Shown here piece after piece: positions 1-13,272 of a stretch of 64,000 nt of DNA. Made by a program: the position numbers and the translations under genes. Within the stretch, counting starts at the first letter, position 1, and each line of letters starts with the position of its first letter. Location of the stretch: assembly GCF_034702125.1 (NCBI RefSeq), contig NC_085865.1:51811367-51875366 (forward strand), written 5' to 3'. The DNA is from Engraulis encrasicolus. Lineage: Eukaryota; Chordata; Actinopteri; Clupeiformes; Engraulidae. The notes under the pieces were generated by a model, which had not been told where the DNA came from, searched no databases, and saw nothing but the letters and a program-made list of their open reading frames with translations.

Positions 1-160
1 GTTTTGATGTTACTGTAGCACAATTGTCCAATGCAGGGCAGTCTGGAGGAAATAGAGGTGAGTGCTGTGTGAGGCAGGTGTATTGCAGTTTAAGTCCAAT
101 TTTTAGGCATTGGGTTATATGGAGGGCAGTAAAGGGGCCATTTATGTCACAATAGAAATG

Positions 161-311
<151 letters not shown>

Positions 312-1225
312 GCATGTTTTTGCGTGTTTCTGTGCTTGCACGTCTATATACTCCTGATGGCTTGGTAGGCCCAGATTCCTGAGTAAATAACATGTTACTA
401 GCTGATGCATCGATCGTCCCTGTCAAATCAGCAGCCTGGGCTGAAGTGCTCACCTGTATCCCAGGGCCCTGTCTTTAAGGGTGATAAAATTCCCCACGAG
501 TAGCACACTGTAATCTAGTGCTCATCAAGATATTGATCCCCTCTGTGATGACAAAATGGCCACTGCTACCCTGGACACTCTCACTCCCCTGGGTGTGCTT
601 CAGGCCATGTCATGGTCACAGCTATCATCAAGACAGTATTAATGGTGGAATTCTTTCACTTGATGTCTAGTTTTGTTTACTTGCCATGTCAGGCCCTAGT
701 ATGGCTTTTCAATAAAGGTAAATGGGTTGCTTGCTTCGTGCAGTGACAAATTGAAGAATTGAATTGAATGTTTCCATGAAATGTATTAATATCCATGTGT
801 CTTCATAATTATGATGAAGTATAAGACCCTAGTGGATGTCTCTACATTGCTCTGACTGGGGCTGGGCTCTGCTGACACATGACTGGTATGAAATCCCTCT
901 CATGGAGGCCGAAGTCAATATGATTTTGCAAATGTCAAGTTGTTGTTTTCTTCAACTATTGTAAAGCTATTGGAACATAATGCCTATTAGGGCTGTGTTC
1001 CTTAAAATCTCTTTAGTAGTACGGTACATGAACATGAACCTTCACACGAGCTCTGAAAGGTGAATGTTATTGCAGCCAATTTTCCCCATAAACTTGTCAA
1101 CAATACAGTAGTTCAACACAGGTCTCATACACTCACCTTATTAACCATAGTATACAGCTCATATTGGGAACATGTAGTATTGAGCCTTCTAGTATTTTCG
1201 GGAGACAATAGTGGGATACTAATAT
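312..1225. other. No recognised feature
   Basis: Mixed unique-looking sequence between the GT tract and the Tc1-derived element. I see no exon, inverted repeat or repeat family in it. Confidence 0.4.
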
Positions 1226-1654
1226 ATATACAGTCCCAGGAAAAAGTTTGTACACCCTTTGTTTGTATTGAAATGTCTTACCTTTCTGTCAAAATTGGTC
1301 ATAAAACATGGTCTGATCTTCCCGGAAATCACAAGAAGGAACAACCAGAGTGTGCTTTAACTAATTCAACCCAAACATTTACAAGTTTTCATATTTTCAT
1401 TGGCCACAAGATGTAAACATTCACAGGACAGCAAAGCATAAGTAAGTACACCCTTGCATTCAATAGGTTTTAACCCTAAGTCGCAATAACCTCAACCAGA
1501 TGTTTCCTGTAGTTGCAGATCAGATTAACAAAACAATCTGGGTGTATCTGGTCTCCCTCTTCTTTAGAAAACTGCCTCTCGTCAGCAAGGTTTGTGGGAT
1601 GTCTGAAGTGCATAGCTTTCTTGACTTCATGCCATATAATCTCAATTGTTTTTT

Positions 1655-1922
1655 GTCAGGGCTTTGACTGGGCTATTCCAGAATGTGTATTTCATTATTA
1701 TGAAGCCATTCTAAAGTCGATTTGCTTCTAAAGTATGGGTTGTTGTCACATTTCTGCACCCATCCTCTTGTGTGCTTCAACTGTGTGACAGACTACCTCA
1801 CTTTTTTTCTGTAAAATATCTCGATAAACTTCTGAGTTCATTGTTCCACTGATAATAGCAAACTGAAAAGGGCCTGAGGCAGCAAGGTAGCCGCATATAA
1901 TGATGCTCCCGCCACCATACTC
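1655..1922 (+). repeat. Left arm of inverted repeat
   Basis: Reverse complement of 2182-2448 with scattered mismatches; loop at 1923-2181. Confidence 0.85.
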
Positions 1923-2181
1923 AAAGGTGGAGATGATGTTTTGGTGAAGGTGTGGTTCTCCAGTTCTCCTCCAAACGTGACATTGTGTGTTCCCCTGAAC
2001 AATTCAACTTTGGTTTCAACGTTGGTCTACAGAATATTTTGCAGTAATTCTATGAAGCATATAAATGCTTTTTCGCAAACCTCAAAGGTGCAGCAATATT
2101 TTTTTGGACAGAAACCCCATTCATTTTAGATTGGCAGAATGAATCCCATTTTTAGCTATTCTTGGTTACATCTCCTCTTCT

Positions 2182-2448
2182 GAGTATGGTGGCGGGAGAA
2201 TCATTATATGTGGCTACCTTGCTGCCTCAGGCCCTTGACAGTTTGCTATTATCAGTGGAACAATGAACTCAAGTTTATTGTGATATTTTACAGAAAAAAA
2301 CGTGAGGAAGTCTGTCACACAGTTTAAGCACACAAGAGTATGGGTCCTGAAATGTGACAACAACCCATACTTTAGAAGCAAATCGACATTAGAATGGCTT
2401 CATAATAATGAAATACACATTCTGAAATAGCCCAGTCAAACCCCTGAC
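2182..2448 (-). repeat. Right arm of inverted repeat
   Basis: Pairs with 1655-1922. It carries the same transposase segment in the opposite direction. Confidence 0.85.
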
Positions 2449-2465
2449 AAAACCCCTGACACACA

Positions 2466-4623
<2,158 letters not shown>

Positions 4624-4686
<63 letters not shown>

Positions 4687-4715
4687 TGTGCGTGCGTGCG
4701 TGCGTGTGTGTGTGT
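4624..4715 (+). repeat. (GT)n with GTGC interruptions
   Basis: Pure GT to 4683, then a mixed cgtg tail. Confidence 0.98.
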
Positions 4716-5495
4716 TACTGCAGTTGCTGCTGTCTGCTTATTAATACCCAGGGTGTTATAGGTAGCAATACCTCACTGGGGTTCGGTCCAAGTCTCACAG
4801 CAGGCTGTGGGGATGTACAGCCATCTTTTGTTTACCCTGGTGGTGTAGACACGTTGAGCCCAGAGGATTTCCAGTCTCTCCAAAGGCTTATATTCCCCAT
4901 CCGGCTTGGCACGGAAAGTGTTTATTTTTGCAGCACAACACACACCCACATGGGTAAATGTCTCTGATGAATCGTGCACAGGTGAGATTTTCGGTGGAAC
5001 ACAATTTCCTGTCCTCCCTCTTTTCGTTTGCCTCTCTCCTTGAAGTCTTTGCACGGTATATACTTGCAAGCTCTGGATTAGAGAGAAATATTCGACCACA
5101 AAAGTTTTCCCTCTCTAATCTGCCACAAACCTCTGGAATCTCAACTGCAGCATACGATTGGTTACACAATGCAGTCATGTGGCCTCTCAGGTCAATGCAA
5201 AGCAGCACAATGGAAGCTATAGATCTAGTTAAGGTCTTGTCATGTATTGTCTTGCCATTCTTCGGTCGAGGACAGTTCATGTCGCATAACTGCTTTTGTA
5301 TACATTTGTAAGCAAAATTGGAGAAATGTGAAAACAGGCCAGTGCAAAAACAGTGCAGAATTGATGCTACCAGATGCAGAATTGTGAACATTCTGTCCTT
5401 TTATCCTTTCAGCATAGCAGCAGCTAAATCGGCCCAGTGAATGGCTATCGATTTCTAACTTATAGTACCATTTCCTTTTCTGTGATCCTTTTCAG

Positions 5496-5652
5496 GCTAG
5501 CCTACTTCCAGCCCATGCGTCCCAGAGAGCTTTCTGCATGCAGCTGATCCACGTGGACGTCCAGCTAGCAGACCTCCATGCTGTAGAGCAGGGCAGGATG
5601 GGAGCCTTTGAGAACGTCAGCCTGGACATGTGTGCCATCATACAGTAGACGG
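5496..5652 (+). pseudogene. cntnap2: Relic exon 1 of 3, cntnap2-like: end of a laminin-G domain
   Basis: Seen: a pyrimidine-rich acceptor (ttttcag, to 5495), an open stretch, and a donor gtaaag at 5653. In the frame starting at 5529 the protein reads [20 protein letters not shown], continuing to [10 protein letters not shown] by 5642. Known: CNTNAP2 (Caspr2), a neurexin-family axonal cell-adhesion protein, has CMQLIQVDDQL and later NVSIDMCAIIDR just before its first EGF domain. Odd: after ATC ATA comes CAG TAG, a stop. The bases at 5641-5647 are TACAGTA, and removing CAGTA (5643-5647) restores ATA GAC plus two bases at the donor, the phase the next exon needs. The 5' part reads better in another frame ([10 protein letters not shown], compare NSSHSVLQPSF), implying a further net 5-nt loss near 5534. 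The exact acceptor is uncertain; 5512 and 5526 are alternatives. I infer a broken exon. Confidence 0.75.
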
Positions 5653-7385
5653 GTAAAGATCTGTTTTTTTATTTCTGGATTAATGATTAGGTACCACCAG
5701 TTCCTTATTTAGACCAGCAGTGCATTTTTGTTGTGTGTATGTGTGTATGGTGTATGTGTTGTGTGTGTGTGTGTGTTGTGTTGTGTTGTGTGTGGTGTAT
5801 CCACCATTTTTGACTTTTGCATTTTATTTTTGGAAACTACTGTTCAGAGGTCCTATCACTTATGTGTGAATTCTTGCCAAACATTTTGGAACTTCCAAAA
5901 GTTCTACAAAAGTTTGCCATGAAACCCTTCATATGTTATCTCGCTAAACTTCCTATTGTCAGTTCTGTCTGGTCCAGGAAACTCTGGCAGCACTGAAATA
6001 TGTTGACCATAGGCATACACAATTGAAATTGACAATGTGATTAGTTTAATTTTCTCATGAAAATAGGGCCCGAGACAGCAAAACAAGAGTTAAGGCAACA
6101 GCTGGCATTTACAGTAATAAAGTCTAATCAGATAATTTCTAATAATTCAATATCTACCTGACCCCCTCTGATCCTAATTTGATCCTCCATTAGTTGATGG
6201 TTTAATTCCAGTGTTGTGATTTGAAATAATGAAGGTAAATCTGTGAAGTGACAGCAGACAGCACGGAGCAGCCCTCTCCTCTGGCTTTCATTTAGATTTT
6301 CCTCATCAGTAGGCACATTAAATGAATTCTGATGAGTGGCGAGGGGTTGGAAAAAGGAGCTGGTTGGTTCCCTAGCTAGAAACATCGATCTGAGACTTAA
6401 AATAATCTAATGACAGTTCTCGTTTCACGTGTTTGTGTCACTGAGAAGGAAAACGATACACCCAAGGGGGACAGGGACCGATCATATGCCACCATTTTCT
6501 GTCACCATAGTGCCGGAGGATCATTATGACAATAGGCAATTAGCGGAGATGGTATTTTGGTGAGTCACTGGATTAAGGATAGACAGATACATCGTCCGGT
6601 GGATATATTGGGCAGATATTTGAGTTTTTTTAAGTGTGTCTGCATCGGCCGACTCACATGTGAAATTGGCAGTCTACATCGGCCATCGGCAAGGGGTGAT
6701 GGAACAAACTCGGTACAGTACAGTAAAAAAAAAACCAGCATCGGTCGACCCTTACATTGGACGTGCATTGTGTTGTGCTGCCATCACTTTTTACTGCATT
6801 TTCATTTACTTACCACAAGTTTGGAGGTTAACTTCACACAATGTTTGTTTCCCATTTTAGCTTTGTATCCGTCTGACTTTGAACTCTGAAAGATTTTTTT
6901 TGTCACACTCCTTTTTAATCCACATCTGTGTGGCAGATTATTCTGCCAAAGTGCTTGCTATTCTGTGTGTACTTCATAATGGCTACTACACTTTAATTAA
7001 AGTTGGGAGAAGGACATTCTGTTTTTTTTTCACCTGCTTGTTCAGTGCTGATATTGTAATGATGTTTCACTCTACAGTACCCAGTAGCACGGCCTCTCAT
7101 TACAACAAGCCAGGAGAATGAGAAGAACACTCAGTCACCGCTGCATTGATTTTGTGTTCACATTCATCATGATGGTGTTGTAATTCAGCGCGTTTATTCA
7201 GCGCATCTCTGAGCAAAACACTATACGTCTACCAGAATGTCACCTGATCTGATCTGAAACGTGACCTGCATCCCTCTTCATGGCCATGCAGACAAGCTGA
7301 CTGTTCAATAGAGTTCAACAGAGTGATGACAGGACATTAGTATGATATTAGTTTGGACACAGGCGCAGGATTTTTCCTTTATGTG

Positions 7386-7405
7386 TCTCTGTCTCTGTCT
7401 GTCTA

Positions 7406-7482
<77 letters not shown>

Positions 7483-7493
7483 CTTTCTCTCTC
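7386..7493 (+). repeat. (CTGT)n then (CT)n compound microsatellite
   Basis: CTGT units at about 7386-7430, then about 25 CT units, ending in ctcgctctttctctctcgg. Confidence 0.97.
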
Positions 7494-7698
7494 GGTGTGT
7501 CCATGTGATTGAGCTAATTGGGTTGCCAGTTTGCCAAGCCACCGTGATCCAGTTTTTATATCTGTCTTTCTTCTGTTCTCCTCATCTGTAATTGAGGCAT
7601 TATATAGCTGTCACTTCCTGTTTCAGCCACCGGGGCCCAGCAGCAGTGGAAACACACGGGGCCAGCAGGGGCCTTGGTCTCTCATCCCTCAATTTCAA

Positions 7699-8081
<383 letters not shown>

Positions 8082-8133
8082 CAAGAGCATAGGTTTGGTC
8101 TAAGCTTTGTTAGACCTTAAACTTAAACTTACT

Positions 8134-8293
<160 letters not shown>

Positions 8294-8498
8294 ATACTAC
8301 GTTGCATGTAGTGTATGTACAAACTGTATATGGATGGATGACCAGACACATTCTTGAGCAGAAGCATCGGCCCAGCTCATTACTCATAAATACAATATTT
8401 TCTTTGGAAACGTTTTTGGGGGGTAGCTTACTGAATACTGATAGTGGCCTTATGAGAAAGCATTTCTCTGCTTTTGGCCGTAAAGATGATAAATAGTG

Positions 8499-8665
8499 AG
8501 GATGAGTCTGGAAATATTACAAAAACCCAAGTGATTAATGTTAGTCCCACAGGCAAGACCTCAGACAACACACTTACCCATGCCTTTGTTCAGAGTTGTT
8601 GTGAAGCGGCCCAGGTACCCACTCACAACAGCCACTATTCTAGCTCTGCCCCAGCACGTGGATTA
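8499..8665 (+). repeat. Diverged duplicate, copy 1
   Basis: Shares gtctggaaatattac, aagtgatt, agtcccacaggcaagac and further blocks with 9405-9565. Both copies end near a ...gcac(g/a)tgga motif. Origin unknown. Confidence 0.6.
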
Positions 8666-8670
8666 GAGTC

Positions 8671-8780
8671 GTGGTTCTCAACCTTTTTTGAATAAACACC
8701 CCTTGGACGTCAACATAAGCCGTCCCACGCTCTCAAAACGCCCTCCCTTGACCTCACCATAAGCCCTTTGTATGAAGCCC
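8671..8780 (+). mobile_element. Possible hAT-type end fragment
   Basis: Begins cgtggttctcaaccttttttg, which resembles the terminal sequence of Charlie-like hAT elements found widely in vertebrates. No partner terminus is visible. Confidence 0.3.
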
Positions 8781-8801
8781 AAGCTGTATCTGTATGACGC
8801 A

Positions 8802-8940
8802 TTACGGTGCATACACACCAAGATATTCGCGTTCGCTTAAGGTGTCCGGGAGCATTTGTGAGTCCGAGAGGTTCGCGGGCTGCCTTTCACACTGCACAGT
8901 CAGCGTCCATGTTCCATCTTGCGGTGTGTATGCACCGTTA
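8802..8940. mobile_element. Small inverted-repeat element (MITE-like)
   Basis: The ends read ttacggtgcatacacaccaa and, on the other strand, taacggtgcatacacaccgc. About 139 bp, no coding capacity. Target duplication not clear. Confidence 0.65.
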
Positions 8941-9019
8941 GGAGGGAGGTTAACTAACACTTCACACTTAGCTCTGGTAGTCTGTATCCGTTACACCCAC
9001 ACACAGAACACATGGAGGA

Positions 9020-9180
9020 GTATTTGGCAGCTGTCGTGGCATAATGGTTAGGTCTTGGGATTTAAGTTGATCACACATATCAGCACAAAGCAGATGGATG
9101 ACTGATGAATGGATGGCTGAAGTGGCCACAGGGAAGGAATCTAACACCACATTACTCCAGGGAATCTGGTCTAGTTACTA
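9020..9180 (+). mobile_element. Degenerate tRNA-headed SINE, copy 1
   Basis: Contains gtggcataatggttaggtct, an A-box-like tRNA head as in fish SINEs, followed by tggctgaagtggcca. The flank is repeated at 9209-9390. Confidence 0.45.
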
Positions 9181-9208
9181 TTACTACCACCCTCACCACC
9201 TAAATTGT

Positions 9209-9390
9209 GCCACTTACACATGGAACAGATGGAGAAATACTTGGCTGCTAAATTGGCCTAATGGTTAGAAGTTGATCGAGTTCCAGAGTGGTAGTAGGTT
9301 CAAGTATCATGGCAACAGAATGAAGGTGGATGGCCGTAGTGCTCTCGAGTAAGATATCAAACTCCACAGCCCTTCTGAGAATCCCCCTTG
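9209..9390 (+). mobile_element. Degenerate tRNA-headed SINE, copy 2
   Basis: Contains ttggcctaatggttagaagt and, later, ggtggatggccgtagtgctctcgagtaag. Aligns with 8990-9180, including the preceding cacatgga motif. Confidence 0.45.
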
Positions 9391-9404
9391 TGCCAGCTAA
9401 ATGG

Positions 9405-9565
9405 TGGGAGTGAATCTGTAAATATTACCAAGTGATTCGTTCTAGTCTCATAGGGAAGACTTAAGCCAACATGAGCTCTCATCCCTTTGCTCACTGTTGA
9501 TGTGAACCATTTAGCCCCACCCACACACAACAGTACCAGTTCTCTAGCAGCTCCCCCGCACATGG
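9405..9565 (+). repeat. Diverged duplicate, copy 2
   Basis: Partner of 8499-8665. Together with the paired SINE-like pieces this suggests an old local duplication of a few hundred bases. Confidence 0.6.
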
Positions 9566-9782
9566 AATAGAGGGGGGACAGAGCTGGCTGACACACGCAC
9601 GCACGCACACATACACACACACACGCACAGATGGACTGCAAGCCGAAGCCCACCAGAGCAATTAGTGTTACGTAAGCATTAGAGGAAGATTGAATGCCAT
9701 CACAGCCACCTCATCAGAGAAGTGGGTTGAGTGGAAAAGTCAACACGATAAGACTCCCTTGATATCCACTGAGCTAGTAATG

Positions 9783-9912
<130 letters not shown>

Positions 9913-10260
9913 CCACTGGGACAATATCCTTAATGACCATTACCAGCCAGAGGGATGGACCTGCTCATTTATGACTTCGACCCAGGAGATAATGTAGTAA
10001 TTCATTTGACATTAAATATGAACTACTATAATGGTGGTCCTGGAAAACCCTTCTTTTCTCTGGTTGCACAGATAGCACTGACAGAACAACCCCTCTCCCC
10101 TCCTTTCCCCCCTTCCCTTTCCTCCCCTATCATGCCTCCTGATCTTGTTTTTTAACCTTTTGCTAATTTATCACACCTTTGAAGATAGCTGCACTGTATC
10201 CATGGTGGGTAGCATCAGATGAGTCACTAATTGCATTAACAGGCTGGCTTTAAAGAAGAA

Positions 10261-10398
10261 TCATGTATGGTGAAAAAAGTCGCACTCCCGGATCAGTTTC
10301 TTGCAGTTTTAATACTGGGTTAGCATGGCAGACAGACAGACGTTTCGGCCTAAGCCTTCTTCAGATCCGGGAGTGTGGCTTTTTTTTACCATACATGA
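10261..10398. mobile_element. 138-bp foldback MITE
   Basis: The ends tcatgtatggtgaaaaaagt and ttttttaccatacatga are inverse, and gcactcccggatc pairs with gatccgggagtg inside. The centre contains gacgtttcggcctaagcctt, a motif I associate with a common fish dispersed repeat. No protein. Confidence 0.75.
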
Positions 10399-11385
10399 AC
10401 TTTGCTGTTTGCTCACACCCAAAGACCTTGTAAGAAACTTTTCGGAGTTGAGCGCACTTTCTCTACTTTAAAGAAGAATCCACAGAATGCCAACATAATG
10501 GGTAAATTGCAGGATTCTACACGGTGTGAAATTTCCTCGTTTTATTCTGCACATCTCTTTGTGGGAATTACGGTGTCTCTCATCTCTTCATCTCCTCTGG
10601 TATTTTTGTGCCTGTCACGCTTTGAAGTTTGAGAGCAGAGCAGCAGTATCTCTGTGAACATCGTTTGTTCTTTTCAGATTTATTGTAGATAGTCACAAAA
10701 TCGAGTGAAGGTGTGACCATGTTTTTTTCATAGTGAAAGGCAAAGTGATTACAATATTTTTTATTTGTATCCATGTCAATGAGATTACTGTCACTGCTTG
10801 AGATTATTAAAAAAGCGAGTCACCATTTGTCAACACTTCTCTAAATCCCCCTCAAACCATGACTAGACAGCAGCAGTGAGAAGTGTTTAAGACTGTCTGA
10901 AGACTGTCTGCCTTGGCGTCTCATGAGCAGACCCAGCCATGGTGTTTTACTGCCAGCTACTTGGCTGCTGCCCTCAGTCAGTGTCTCCGTCCGTGGCGCT
11001 CAGTTTTGAAACTTCACCTGCTTGTTCGGCTACCTTCCTGCCACAATAGGAAGCTCTGGATTTTATCTTCACTCCTGTCGTTAGTCTACTAAGCTCTCTA
11101 CCAGCTCCATATCACCAATAAACATGGACATAAAACCTTACACAACCCGTCTACTGTTTGTTGTTACACTTTTGTCTACTTTTGTTGAGTCTATGTATGT
11201 CCTTGTGTTCATTATGTCTGTTGTTTTCATGTTCTATGATCTGTAAAGTGTCTTTGAGTGTCTTGAAAAGCGTTATACAAAATATATGTATTTATTATTA
11301 TTATTATTGTTATTATTGATTATTTTTAAGAAATATTGTGACCATCTGTGCCATTTTTCACGTGTGTGTGTGTTTCTTCTGCCAG

Positions 11386-11492
11386 GTGTATGCCTAACCG
11401 CTATGAGCATGGGGGCCGGTGTACACAGACCTGGGATAGCTTCAGCTGTTCGTGTGATGGGACTGGAAACGTTGGACGCACATGCCTCACCT
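11386..11492 (+). pseudogene. cntnap2: Relic exon 2 of 3, cntnap2-like: EGF-like domain
   Basis: A 107-bp exon bounded by a good acceptor (tttcttctgccag) and a strong donor (gtaagt at 11493). It begins with one base completing a codon, then reads CMPNRYEHGGRCTQTWDSFS followed by CSCDGTGNVGRTCLT, and ends with one base of the next codon. Known: the first EGF-like domain of CNTNAP2 contains CEHGGKCSQTWDSFKC, an extracellular disulfide-bonded module between laminin-G and fibrinogen-like domains. The match over EHGGRCTQTWDSF is the strongest homology in the window. Odd: the second of the six EGF cysteines is Tyr here (codon TAT where TGT is expected), and the usual TGYSGATC is TGNVGRTC. The exon is open and phase-compatible with both neighbours, so it could still be spliced, but the lost cysteine suggests relaxed selection. 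CNTNAP4 or CNTNAP5 is less likely given the wording of the next exon. Confidence 0.85.
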
Positions 11493-11565
11493 GTAAGTGT
11501 GTGTGTGTGCAGGGATCGACTGGCAATCTGGCACACTGGCCATCTCCCAGTGGGCTGAGCAGCAC

Positions 11566-11628
11566 CGCTGTGCTGTGCTGTGCTGTGCTGTGCTGTGCTG
11601 TGCCGTGCCGTGCCGTGCTGTGCTGTGA
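11566..11628 (+). repeat. (GTGCT)n pentanucleotide array
   Basis: About a dozen units of tgtgc with gtgcc variants in the middle. Confidence 0.9.
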
Positions 11629-11968
11629 TCTGTTGTTATGCTTGAACACTGGGATTTGGAGACAGATGGGCATGTTGTGTTGTGCTGTGTCATACAGGGC
11701 TGTGCTGTATGGATGAAAACCTCAAAACCTCAAGCTCACTGAAGGGAAAGACAGCGGTTAGCACCACAAGGGGACTTGAGTTTTGATCATGTCTTTAAAG
11801 ATGGCCTCTCAACGTCATTTAATTAATATTGCCGTGTTCCCAATTGTTATTGAATGTGTTACGCGTTGGTCCTGTTTTAAAAAACGTTCTGGTTGCTTTG
11901 TTTCAAGACGTTTTTGCAAGCTGGCAAGGTGGCTTGTGGAGAAACGAGAGAGTGTTCCGTGTTTCTCG

Positions 11969-12045
11969 TGGAAATGCGTCTCTGATTGGCTCACTCCTCC
12001 TGCTCTCAAAGAAACGAGTCTCTGATTGGCTCAGTCCTCCAGGTC
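11969..12045 (+). repeat. 40-bp tandem duplication with inverted CCAAT boxes
   Basis: Two copies of cgtctctgattggctca / cgagtctctgattggctca, 40 bp apart (TGATTGGCT cores at 11983 and 12023). AGCCAATCA is the consensus of the NF-Y CCAAT box. Whether it works as a promoter element is unknown. Confidence 0.6.
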
Positions 12046-13090
12046 TTGGAGAGAATGTAATGGGAAACAGAGTCGCCACTTCCCCGGGTGGTACTGCACT
12101 ATAGGGGCGCCAACGGAGGCGTGCAGGCTCCATTCAGGGCTGTGCTCTTTCGACAGCGACCCCTAGGCGAGCTGCAGGCACGGAGCAACCGGAGTGAGCA
12201 GGCTTTATGTATGAGGCTTTGTGCTGTGTGTGTACCTGATAGTAGCAACCAGCTGATAGCTAAGCTAAGCTATGTTTCGGGCCACCAGACGTTGCTTGTT
12301 TTGAAAACAAGCAGAAAAAAATTACTCGACATGTTTTTAGATAAATGGGTCGATATAAACCTTTGTGGGCAACGCCTTCTTTCGACGTGACGAAACACAG
12401 AAAGGCTTTCGTGATTCGCTCGTTTCTCTGCATTATTTATGTAAATTGGGAAACACCGGGAAACACAGCCAGGAGAGTTGACGCACCGCTATGAGAGCCT
12501 TGCAAGTGAGTTTAACTTGGGGTGACCGTCCGATCTTCGAAAGGAGTGAGTAAAACTGAGTTTTATCGGAAGTTGGCCTTTAAAAATTTAATCAGAAAGT
12601 TTTAAAAAATAAATAAAAGACCAGATCCCTAAGATATTAATAAAAACTTAAATTTAGCATAAATCTTTAATATCATCTCTAATATTTAATTCGTATCTAG
12701 AGGCATCTGTATGCAATACTGATTATATTCCATGAAAACTCTTAATCAATTTGTCTAAAAGGCAGCAAAACGGTATCTGAACCAGTCTCATGTGTTCACT
12801 TTGACTTCTGCACAACTCCAAAGACTACACTGTCCTTTCTAACATTCCCCCCCCCAGGCAGGACTTTGTTTACATTTTATCACCAACCCTCTGGCAAAGG
12901 CAAGAGCCATCCAGTCAGTTGAGAACAGGCCGCAGCAGCAGAATCTCTGATAAGAAAGGTGCTTCCACCAACTGTGGAGCTCTGAAGCGTTCTGTAGTTT
13001 TTCTTACTATGTTTGGCAGGGTATCAAGATGTACTTTTGAACTGCCATGCCTGTGTGTTTCACCTTCCTATTTGTTCTCTACTTTTCCAG

Positions 13091-13159
13091 TGGTGTATGA
13101 GCGGTCCTGTGAGGCCTACAAGCATCTTCGCAAGACTTCGGACGCCTACTGGATCGACT

Positions 13160-13164
<5 letters not shown>
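13091..13164 (+). pseudogene. cntnap2: Relic exon 3 of 3, cntnap2-like: start of fibrinogen-C-like domain, cut at (GT)n
   Basis: After an acceptor (ctacttttccag, to 13090) two bases complete the codon left by the EGF exon. The frame then reads [20 protein letters not shown], then ID. Known: CNTNAP2 has [20 protein letters not shown] at this place, followed by IDPDGSGPLGPLKVYC, part of the discoidin/fibrinogen-like module. Here the sequence after ATC GAC is TGGATT and then about 88 bp of GT repeat, so some 16 codons and the expected donor are missing. They are not found on the far side of the repeat (13253-13490). The exon is therefore truncated, unless a GT inside the repeat now acts as donor, which would change both length and phase. 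The KHL-KTS-YWID wording favours CNTNAP2 over CNTNAP4/5. An assembly gap closed across the microsatellite is possible. Confidence 0.8.
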
Positions 13165-13257
<93 letters not shown>

Positions 13258-13272
13258 CTTGCGTGTGTGTGT
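13165..13272 (+). repeat. (GT)n microsatellite replacing the end of relic exon 3
   Basis: GT to 13252, then mixed gcgtgcttgcgtgtg. It directly follows coding sequence. Confidence 0.98.

Larger units (their letters stand above)
1231..2448 (-). mobile_element. Tc1-like element relic with internal inverted duplication (foldback)
   Basis: The left end follows TATA with CAGTCCCAGGAAAAAGTTTG, a Tc1-type terminus next to a TA target. On the minus strand, transposase remnants run from about 2181 to 1500. A 268-bp arm (1655-1922) recurs inverted at 2182-2448, where the + strand reads remnants including DNNPYFRSKSTLEWLHNN and then a degraded form of WPSQSPDLNP, typical of the Tc1/mariner DDE region. 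Stops and frameshifts interrupt all copies, so it is dead. There is no matching right terminus: sequence after 2448 changes directly to a pyrimidine-rich block. I infer an old Tc1-like insertion followed by an inverted duplication. The two arms differ by scattered substitutions, so the palindrome is not recent. Confidence 0.75.
11493..13090 (+). other. Intron between relic exons 2 and 3
   Basis: 1.6 kb from gtaagt at 11493 to the acceptor before 13091. It contains a GTGCT array (11566-11628), two near-identical blocks with inverted CCAAT boxes (11969-12045), and AT-rich unique sequence at 12590-12760 in which nothing else is recognisable. Confidence 0.65.
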
